A DNA stretch of 5,314 nucleotides, from the NCBI GenBank assembly GCA_020048295.1, contig JAIFMT010000082.1:1-5314 (forward strand), in the 5' to 3' direction. The stretch is from Rhodoferax sp. Its GTDB lineage: Bacteria > Pseudomonadota > Gammaproteobacteria > Burkholderiales > Burkholderiaceae. This document shows, in pieces, positions 1 to 4,206 of this stretch (within the stretch, counting starts at the first letter, position 1; each line of letters opens with the position of its first letter). The translations under genes were made by a program, and so were the position numbers. A model generated the notes under the pieces. That model had not been told where the DNA came from, did not search any database, and saw only the letters and a program-made list of their open reading frames with translations.

Positions 1-507
1 CGCGTCCTGCACGATGACATCGGTGCCACGGCCAATGAAAATTTGCCGCAATATCGGCTCTTTCTTGCGCACGTTAGGCGACATCGGCATGTCGCGGTTC
101 ACCGGCACATCGCGCCAACCCAGCAACACCTGGCCTTCGGCCTTGACGGCGCGCTCCAGCTCTTGCTCGCAGGCCTGGCGGCTGGCGTGTTCTTTGGGCA
201 AAAACACCATGCCCACGCCGTATTCACCGGGTGGCGGCAGCGTGACACCCACGGCGGCCATTTCTTCACGGTACAGCGCATCGGGCAGCTGGATCAGAAT
301 GCCCGCGCCGTCGCCCATCAGCTTGTCAGCGCCAACGGCACCCCGATGGTCAAGGTTTTCAAGAATTTTCAGCGCATTTTTCACAATGTCATGCGACTTG
401 GCACCCTTGATGTGCGCCACAAAACCCACGCCGCAAGCATCGTGCTCAGCAGCAGAAGAATACAAACCCTGATCCTGGAGATGCGAAATCTCGGCAGCCG
501 TCGTCAT
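1..507 (-). CDS. gltB: Glutamate synthase large subunit (GOGAT alpha), N-terminal part only
   Basis: The minus strand is open from ATG at 507 to the window edge, giving 169 complete codons and no stop, so this is the 5' tenth or so of a gene whose product is usually about 1,500 residues. The family makes two glutamates from 2-oxoglutarate and glutamine with GltD supplying electrons, in cytoplasmic ammonia assimilation. Only part of the class II glutamine amidotransferase domain is visible. A 24-residue propeptide precedes Cys25 in the context DACGVGF; in this family that Cys becomes the N-terminal nucleophile after cleavage. Conserved LDHRGA (about 52-57) and GDGAG (65-69) follow, then a VNRDMP/RKKEP segment near the edge. 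The start is supported by AGGAG seven bases upstream and by its distance to the Cys. gltD would be expected beyond the left edge (inference). No damage is visible. Confidence 0.96.
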   Translation of the reverse strand, partial: MTTAAEISHLQDQGLYSSAAEHDACGVGFVAHIKGAKSHDIVKNALKILENLDHRGAVGADKLMGDGAGILIQLPDALYREEMAAVGVTLPPPGEYGVGMVFLPKEHASRQACEQELERAVKAEGQVLLGWRDVPVNRDMPMSPNVRKKEPILRQIFIGRGTDVIVQDA

Positions 508-514
508 TGGCGCG

Positions 515-519
515 CTCCT
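515..519 (-). promoter_or_regulatory. Shine-Dalgarno site of gltB
   Basis: The minus strand reads AGGAG followed by seven bases (CGCGCCA) and then the gltB ATG. This is the strongest ribosome binding site in the window and fixes the gltB start at 507. Confidence 0.8.
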
Positions 520-539
520 AAAAGTGTCGAAAGAAGTGA

Positions 540-568
540 ACTTTACCGCATTGCAACAACAGTGCCAA
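540..568 (-). promoter_or_regulatory. Putative sigma70 promoter of gltB
   Basis: On the minus strand TTGGCA (568-563, five of six matches to the -35 consensus) is followed by exactly 17 bases and then TAAAGT (545-540, four of six matches to the -10 consensus). Transcription would start near 533, leaving a leader of about 26 nt that contains the AGGAG site. The leader is too short for a riboswitch or attenuator. The promoter lies between gltB and the left RAYT-associated repeat, so gltB appears able to be expressed independently of the element. Prediction from sequence only. Confidence 0.55.
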
Positions 569-570
569 AC

Positions 571-602
571 AAATTAATTGGGGTCAGAGTCAGATTAATT
601 TT
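571..602 (+). repeat. RAYT-associated hairpin repeat, left copy
   Basis: An A/T stem of eight perfect pairs (AAATTAAT at 571-578 with ATTAATTT at 594-601) encloses a 15-nt loop carrying GGGGTCAGAGTC (580-591). The 17 bases at 575-591 are identical to the complement of 1430-1414 on the other side of the transposase gene, so the two copies are inverted. Y1 HUH transposases of the IS200/RAYT type act on hairpin-forming single-stranded ends, so this is a plausible substrate (inference). It ends two bases from the -35 box of the gltB promoter. Confidence 0.8.
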
Positions 603-610
603 CAAAATCA

Positions 611-640
611 CAATTAACAATTTAATTGGGGACATATCAT
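611..640 (+). repeat. Partial copy of the GGGG-core repeat with small hairpin
   Basis: TTAATTGGGG at 622-631 repeats exactly the ten bases at 574-583 of the left copy, 48 bases away in the same orientation. The next three bases are ACA instead of TCA and the match then stops. A short perfect hairpin overlaps it: CAATTAA (611-617) pairs with TTAATTG (622-628) around the loop CAAT. It may be a decayed or related third copy of the RAYT-associated repeat. Low sequence complexity makes this less certain than the other two. Confidence 0.45.
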
Positions 641-687
641 ATTTGTAGCTATAAACGCTTTCTGATAATGCGCTAGAGGCTACTTTT
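641..687 (+). repeat. Dispersed imperfect palindrome, copy 1 (TAGCT...GCTAGAG type)
   Basis: The plus strand shows TAGCT (646-650), five bases, CGC (656-658), thirteen bases, GCTAGAG (672-678), one base, CTA, one base, TTT. The complement of 4194-4150 shows the same blocks with identical spacing, which supports a shared repeat. It is palindromic about position 664: GTAGC (645-649) pairs with GCTAC (679-683) and CGC (656-658) with GCG (670-672). The stop codon of the transposase gene (682-680) lies inside it. From memory it resembles repeats scattered in Comamonadaceae genomes; this was not checked. Confidence 0.6.
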
Positions 688-1384
688 TATTAGGACTATT
701 GACGGAAAATGGCCGACCAGCGGCACCCTTGCTGACACGCCGCTGCGTCCGCCTTTGCAAATTCGCCACAAAATCAGCCTCGCCCAAGGCCCAGCCGCGC
801 AAGGTGGCATCGGTCAGGGCGGCCTGCTGCACCGGGTTGATGCCGGCATGCACCATTTCGGCGTAAGCGGCTTCGCGGGCGAATGGCGTGTTGCCCAGCT
901 CCCAAAACAGTGCATGCGGCGTGATCAGCCGATCGGCTCGCAAACCGATGTAGTGACCATGGCTGGACCACGGGTAGTCTTGCGCCCGCGCGCTCATGCC
1001 GGCACGCACCGGATTGAGGTCGATGTAGGCCATGCACGCCAGCAGGTAGCGCTCGGACTGGATCAACGTCGATTTGTAGCGCCCCTCCCACAGCGTGCCG
1101 CTGCGCTGCTGGGTGGCATTGAAATAGCGCACATAGCTGCGGCCCAGCGCCTGCATCATCAGCGGCAAGCCTTCTGCGGTTTGCGGCGTGGCCAGCAGAT
1201 GGATGTGGTTGCTCATCAGCACATAGGCGTGAATGGCGACCTCAAACTTCTTTGCGTTGTCTTCAAGGATGTCAAGTAAGCGCTGGTAGTCAGCAGGCGT
1301 GGCAAAAATCGGCTGGCGGTTATTGCCCCGCTGAATCACATGGTGCGGGTAATCCGGCAGGGTAAGGCGCGGCAGTCTGGCCAT
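680..1384 (-). CDS. REP-associated tyrosine transposase (RAYT, Y1 HUH family)
   Basis: The 234-residue product has the hallmarks of the IS200-like Y1 transposase family. They are an N-terminal YPHHVIQRGNNRQPIF segment (12-27), the metal-binding H60-I-H62 in MSNHIHLL, SGTLWEGRYKS (95-105), and AYIDLNPVRAG with the probable nucleophile Tyr120, equivalent to Tyr115 of E. coli RayT. The C-terminal TLRGWALGEADFVANLQRR and GRP segments are typical of the longer RAYT-type proteins. The enzyme would nick and rejoin single-stranded DNA at hairpin repeats. ATG at 1384 is preceded by AAGGG with seven bases of spacing. All catalytic residues are present and no frameshift is seen, so it looks active. The last codons and the TAG stop (682-680) lie inside another repeat, so the tail after GRP may not be original. 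No separate promoter is evident; read-through from the methyltransferase gene is possible. Confidence 0.93.
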   Translation of the reverse strand: MARLPRLTLPDYPHHVIQRGNNRQPIFATPADYQRLLDILEDNAKKFEVAIHAYVLMSNHIHLLATPQTAEGLPLMMQALGRSYVRYFNATQQRSGTLWEGRYKSTLIQSERYLLACMAYIDLNPVRAGMSARAQDYPWSSHGHYIGLRADRLITPHALFWELGNTPFAREAAYAEMVHAGINPVQQAALTDATLRGWALGEADFVANLQRRTQRRVSKGAAGRPFSVNSPNKK

Positions 1385-1403
1385 GGCAAGGCCCTTTCAG
1401 TCC

Positions 1404-1434
1404 AAAATAATTCGACTCTGACCCCAATTATTTC
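1404..1434 (-). repeat. RAYT-associated hairpin repeat, right copy
   Basis: Eight perfect A/T pairs (AAATAATT at 1405-1412 with AATTATTT at 1426-1433) enclose a 13-nt loop holding the complement of GGGGTCAGAGTC (1414-1425). It is inverted relative to 571-602. The stem bases differ from the left copy but stay fully paired, while the loop core is unchanged. The repeat contains the last Lys codon and the TAA stop (1430-1428) of the upstream methyltransferase and would form a hairpin in the transposase leader, 20 bases before its start. There is no T-run, so it is not an obvious terminator. Confidence 0.8.
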
Positions 1435-2312
1435 AGACCGGTAAAGCGCAGGTCGAGCAGCGAATTCAAACCAAATTCGTCGAGCAGCGCGCGCAGGCGT
1501 TGTGCGGCGGCGTGTTTGGGCTGACCGGTGTGGCGGGCAATGATGAGCTCGTTTTTCATGCTGTGCTCCCAGCCCACCAGTTCAGTGACCGTGACCTGGT
1601 AGCCGCGCGCTTCCAGGTACAGACAGCGCAACACATTGGTGATCTGGCTGCCCATTTCGCGCGTGTGCAGCGGATGCCGCCACAATTCTGACAACGGCGT
1701 GCGCGACAGCGACAAGGCCTTGTGCTGGCTTAGCACCCTGGCCACCTCGGCCTGGCAACACGGCACCAGCACCATGAAACGTGCCTGCTTTTGCAGGCCA
1801 AAAGCGATGGCATCGTCGGTGGCGGTGTCACAGGCGTGCAGCGCGGTGACGATGTCAATGCGCTCAGGCAGCAAGTCAGATTGCGCCGACTGCGCCACGC
1901 TGAGATTCAGGAACGTCATGCGCTCGAAGCCCAGCTTTTGCGCCAGTTTTTGCGACTTTTGCACCAGTTCGGAGCGAGTCTCAATGCCGTAAATATGGCC
2001 GTCGGCGCGCTGCTTGAAAAACAGGTCGTACAAAATGAAGCCCAGATAGGACTTGCCAGCACCGTGGTCGGCCAGCGTGACCCCCGGCGGCAGTTCAAGC
2101 AGCAGTTTCTCGATGAACTGGTACAGGTGATAGACCTGCTTGAGCTTGCGTCGCGAGTCCTGGTTGAGCCGGCCCTCGCGGGTCAGGATGTGCAGCTCTT
2201 TGAGCAGTTCAAGCGACTGGCCCGGGCGGATGTCGTCGGCCAGAGGGTGGGGTGCAGGGCTGGCAGCAGCACTGGCCTGCAATGGTGTACGAGCAGATTT
2301 TCTTTGAGTCAT
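1428..2312 (-). CDS. Class I SAM-dependent methyltransferase, Methyltransf_32-like
   Basis: The 294-residue product starts with a low-complexity Ala/Pro/Ser tail (about 1-28). A helical segment rich in charged residues (33-72) follows, then a Rossmann methyltransferase core. Motif I is LADHGAGKSYLG (80-91), and the acidic residue expected to hold the SAM ribose is probably Glu111 in IYGIETR. LHACDTATDDAI (158-169) and VPCCQ (183-187) are the features that point to the PF13679-type family. A conserved-looking GSQITNVLRCLYLEARGY and ELVGWEHSMKNELIIARH follow at 221-261. The methyl acceptor is unknown; relatives suggest RNA or protein but nothing here decides it. ATG at 2312 has only a weak ribosome binding site. 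No start codon lies between it and an in-frame stop, and no internal ATG occurs before residue 132. The 3' end runs into a RAYT-associated repeat, so the extreme C-terminus may be altered. It lies 48 bp after DUF1415 and may be read from the same transcript. Confidence 0.85.
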   Translation of the reverse strand: MTQRKSARTPLQASAAASPAPHPLADDIRPGQSLELLKELHILTREGRLNQDSRRKLKQVYHLYQFIEKLLLELPPGVTLADHGAGKSYLGFILYDLFFKQRADGHIYGIETRSELVQKSQKLAQKLGFERMTFLNLSVAQSAQSDLLPERIDIVTALHACDTATDDAIAFGLQKQARFMVLVPCCQAEVARVLSQHKALSLSRTPLSELWRHPLHTREMGSQITNVLRCLYLEARGYQVTVTELVGWEHSMKNELIIARHTGQPKHAAAQRLRALLDEFGLNSLLDLRFTGLK

Positions 2313-2324
2313 GCGTGAATCATC

Positions 2325-2357
2325 CCACTGGATTCCCGCCTGCGCAGGAATGACAGT
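2325..2357. repeat. REP/dRS3-like palindrome between DUF1415 and methyltransferase genes
   Basis: The plus strand carries ATTCCC (2332-2337), eight bases (GCCTGCGC) and AGGAAT (2346-2351). This is the ATTCCC-N8-GGGAAT pattern known for Neisseria dRS3 and related betaproteobacterial repeats, with one mismatch. ATTCC pairs with GGAAT, and CCTGCGCAGG (2339-2348) is itself a perfect palindrome. The context CTGGATTCCCGCC...GGAATGACA is also familiar from such repeats (from memory, not searched). It fills most of the 48-bp gap and lies 13 bases upstream of the methyltransferase start, so it could weaken expression of that gene or act as an mRNA 3' barrier for DUF1415. There is no U-tract for a standard terminator. 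Confidence 0.65.
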
Positions 2358-2360
2358 CAG

Positions 2361-2939
2361 TTACTTGGGCTTGCCTTCAACATTGACGCATGGGGTCGGC
2401 CCCACCTTCAAGGCTGCCCAGCCATCGGGTCCGAGTTGCTGCAAGGTCTGCATATTGGACTCAAAAATCGTCTCGGGGTTCGGAAAGGCCGCCACGGCGC
2501 GGTCAATGCTGTCTTCACGCAGCAGGTGCAGCGTGGGGTAGGGCGAACGGTTGGTGTAGTTGGTGATGTCGTTCTCAAGGGTGCCGGCAAACTGGTAGCG
2601 CGGGTGCAGCGAGGCGATTTGCAACACACCGTCAAGGTCAAGGTCAACCAGTGCCTGATCGGCATCGTCGAGAAAATCATTAAAATCGAGGAAATCATCC
2701 ATGCCCTCTGGCACTATAAACAATGTAGTGTCTCGCGCAGAGGCATCAAGGGCTACAAGGCTATTTAGCTCATTTTTCAAGTCGTCGAGCAAGGTCTGGT
2801 GGCTGGTGGCGCGGCTGACGGCGTAGTGCACCTGCCCCTTGACGTGGACGCTTTTGGCAAACGGGCACAGGTTCAGTGCGATCACCGCACGCTCCAGCCA
2901 GGCAACGGTATCGGCAACGATTTGCTCGGTTTTAATCAT
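2361..2939 (-). CDS. DUF1415 family protein, function unknown
   Basis: The 192-residue product matches the DUF1415 family along its length: LNLCPFAK (22-29), TTLFIVP (71-77), DDFLDFNDFL (81-90), QIASLHPRYQFAGT (107-120) and NYTNRSPYPTLHLLRE (127-142), ending near the family's usual length. The conserved Cys25, His112, Asn/Arg and His138 suggest a catalytic or metal site, but no activity is established to my knowledge. There is no signal peptide or membrane segment, so it should be cytoplasmic. ATG at 2939 overlaps the dgt stop in ATGA, and AGGA lies six bases upstream inside dgt, indicating translational coupling with dgt. The stretch 2775-2700 (residues about 55-80) uses A/T-ending codons such as CTA, GTA, ACA and ATA, unlike its neighbours, and partly resembles the dispersed repeat seen at 641-687. 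Confidence 0.93.
   Translation of the reverse strand: MIKTEQIVADTVAWLERAVIALNLCPFAKSVHVKGQVHYAVSRATSHQTLLDDLKNELNSLVALDASARDTTLFIVPEGMDDFLDFNDFLDDADQALVDLDLDGVLQIASLHPRYQFAGTLENDITNYTNRSPYPTLHLLREDSIDRAVAAFPNPETIFESNMQTLQQLGPDGWAALKVGPTPCVNVEGKPK
2720..2765 (-). repeat. Possible degenerate copy of the TAGCT...GCTAGAG repeat inside DUF1415
   Basis: On the minus strand TGCGCGAGACACTAC agrees with TGCGCTAGAGGCTAC of the copy at 641-687 at 12 of 15 positions. Thirteen bases lie between an upstream GCCC block and this segment, as in the other copies, with TAGCC further upstream and one extra base in the left arm. It codes for residues from about Asn59 to Leu73. The right part encodes the family-conserved TTL, so chance similarity is possible. 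Tentative. Confidence 0.3.
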
Positions 2940-4141
2940 GGGTTTTCCTGGGTAAACAAACGCTGCCCGGTGATGCGCTGGTGCTCGCGGGCGGCAAACC
3001 GGTCGGTCATGCCGGCAATGTAATCGGCTACCGCACGGGCCTGGACGCAGTCGGCATCGGTTTGCACGCCACCCAGTGGGTGCGACACCATGCGGGCACG
3101 GCGCTGGTGGTTTTCAGGCATTTGCTGCGGCGCGCGCAGGTACGCCGCAAACAGGTCGCGCACCACCTGCTTGGCCTGCCCGGTGGTCTGAATGACTTGC
3201 GGGTGACGGTACAACTGCTGTAGCAAAAACGCTTTCAGTGCCTTGGATTGGCGATGCATGGTCGCGCCAAACTGCACCAGCGCCGGCAACTGGCGCGCCG
3301 CATCGGCACTGGCTGGCCGGGCCGCATCCAACGCGCCCTGGGTGGCGGCGATCACGTCATACACCTGCGCGCTCAGCATCCGGCGGATGGACTCATACAA
3401 CAAGCGCCGGCCTTGGTCGGCCTGGTTCAACTGCGGGTAGTCCGCCAGCACCTGCTGCCGAAAGTCATCAAACAGCGGCACCGCCTGTAGCTGCGCCAGT
3501 GTGATCAGGCCGGAGCGCACGCCGTCGTCGATGTCATGCGCGTTGTAGGCAATTTCATCGGCCAGATTGCACAGCTGCGCCTCCAGACTGGGCTGCGTGT
3601 GCTGCAAAAACCGCAGCGCTACACCGCCGGGCTCTGTGGCCTCCAGCAGCTGCGCCTGGCTGATCGGGCAGTGCTTGAGAATGCCCTCACGGGTCTCGAA
3701 AGTCAGGTTCAGTCCGTCGAAGTCGGGGTAGCGCTCTTCCAGCAAATCCACCACCCGCAGGCTTTGCAGGTTGTGCTCAAACCCGCCAAACGCGGCCATG
3801 CAGTCGTTCAGCGCGTCCTGTCCAGCGTGACCAAACGGCGTGTGACCCAGGTCGTGCGCCAAGGCGATGGTTTCCACCAGGTCTTCGTTGAGCCCGAGCG
3901 AGCGCGCAATGGAGCGGCCCAATTGCGCCACCTCAAGCGAATGCGTCAGCCGGGTGCGAAACAAATCACCTTCGTGGTTTAGAAAAACCTGGGTTTTATA
4001 GACCAGCCGCCGAAACGCACTGCTGTGCACAATGCGGTCGCGGTCACGCTGAAATTCTGTGCGCGTGGGTGCGGGTGCCTGCGCATAGCGCCTGCCGCGC
4101 GAATGCGCCGGGTCACAGGCGTAAACAGCCAGGTTTATCAT
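2936..4141 (-). CDS. dgt: Deoxyguanosinetriphosphate triphosphohydrolase-like protein (type 2 dNTPase)
   Basis: The 401-residue product belongs to the HD-domain dNTP triphosphohydrolases, which cut dNTPs to the deoxynucleoside and triphosphate and help control nucleotide pools. TRTEFQRDRDRIVHSSAFRRL (26-46) and KTQVFLNHEGDLFRTRLTHSLEV (49-71) carry His67. HDLGHTPFGHAG (96-107) carries the His96-Asp97 pair, and NLADEIAYNAHDIDDG (192-207) carries Asp195; together these form the HD metal site. The length, shorter than the roughly 500 residues of E. coli Dgt, and the N-terminus fit the type 2 subfamily, whose preferred dNTP is not readable from sequence. ATG at 4141 agrees with the family N-terminus, but no Shine-Dalgarno is visible: the bases before it (TTCTTATATAA) directly adjoin a dispersed repeat. 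It lies 65 bp after aroB and overlaps DUF1415 by four bases. Confidence 0.95.
   Translation of the reverse strand: MINLAVYACDPAHSRGRRYAQAPAPTRTEFQRDRDRIVHSSAFRRLVYKTQVFLNHEGDLFRTRLTHSLEVAQLGRSIARSLGLNEDLVETIALAHDLGHTPFGHAGQDALNDCMAAFGGFEHNLQSLRVVDLLEERYPDFDGLNLTFETREGILKHCPISQAQLLEATEPGGVALRFLQHTQPSLEAQLCNLADEIAYNAHDIDDGVRSGLITLAQLQAVPLFDDFRQQVLADYPQLNQADQGRRLLYESIRRMLSAQVYDVIAATQGALDAARPASADAARQLPALVQFGATMHRQSKALKAFLLQQLYRHPQVIQTTGQAKQVVRDLFAAYLRAPQQMPENHQRRARMVSHPLGGVQTDADCVQARAVADYIAGMTDRFAAREHQRITGQRLFTQENP
2943..2949 (-). promoter_or_regulatory. Shine-Dalgarno site of the DUF1415 gene, inside dgt
   Basis: The minus strand reads AGGAAAA near the end of dgt, with the AGGA core six bases before the ATG that overlaps the dgt TGA. 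It supports the start at 2939 and re-initiation by ribosomes finishing dgt. Confidence 0.6.
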
Positions 4142-4149
4142 TTATATAA

Positions 4150-4194
4150 GAAATTAGGCTCTAGCCCTTACGGAGTATGCGCTGGCAGCTATAG
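4150..4194 (-). repeat. Dispersed imperfect palindrome, copy 2 (TAGCT...GCTAGAG type)
   Basis: On the minus strand TAGCT, five bases, CGC, thirteen bases, GCTAGAG, one base, CTA, one base, TTT repeat the block order and exact spacing of 646-687. It takes up most of the aroB-dgt spacer and ends eight bases before the dgt start codon. The variable arm bases differ from copy 1 and pairing is poorer, so it is likely a decayed member. No promoter or terminator is recognisable in the rest of the spacer. Confidence 0.6.
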
Positions 4195-4206
4195 TTTGCA
4201 AAGCAT

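Larger units (their letters stand above)
571..1434 (-). mobile_element. RAYT unit: transposase gene bounded by inverted hairpin repeats
   Basis: A complete Y1 transposase gene (1384-680) lies between two inverted copies of one hairpin repeat (571-602 and 1404-1434), giving a unit of about 0.86 kb. RAYTs are single-copy, IS200/IS605-related HUH enzymes normally found beside the REP sequences they are thought to mobilise, which fits this layout. I see no target-site duplication, as expected for this chemistry. The limits are inferred from the repeats. The 611-687 segment between the left repeat and the gene holds other repeats and may be a later insertion, so the unit could be composite. Confidence 0.6.

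Noticed and set aside
43..648. Long plus-strand open frame opposite gltB and its upstream region
   Set aside because: It is antisense to a clear GltB N-terminus, crosses the gltB promoter and the repeats, and shows no recognisable domain or ribosome site.
508..679. Riboswitch, small RNA or CRISPR array in the 172-bp spacer upstream of gltB
   Set aside because: The predicted leader is only about 26 nt, the repeats are not regularly spaced with unique spacers, and the remaining sequence is explained by the promoter and palindromic repeats.
1404..1434. Right repeat read as a rho-independent terminator for the methyltransferase
   Set aside because: The stem is pure A/T with a 13-nt loop and no T-run follows, so it would be weak as a terminator. 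The inverted partner at 571-602 explains it better as a repeat.
569..1436. Target-site duplication around the RAYT unit
   Set aside because: The bases just outside the two repeats do not match, and Y1 transposition does not create duplications.
1791..2318. Plus-strand open frame opposite the methyltransferase
   Set aside because: It is antisense to the methyltransferase motifs, rich in Arg, Gln and Leu in the way of GC-rich shadow frames, and has no domain signal.
2712..2730. Small hairpin CACTA/TAGTG inside DUF1415
   Set aside because: Five pairs around a 9-nt loop within coding sequence is expected by chance. The wider codon anomaly is reported instead.
3536..3982. Plus-strand open frame opposite dgt
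   Set aside because: It is a complement shadow of the HD-domain coding sequence in GC-rich DNA, with no family resemblance.
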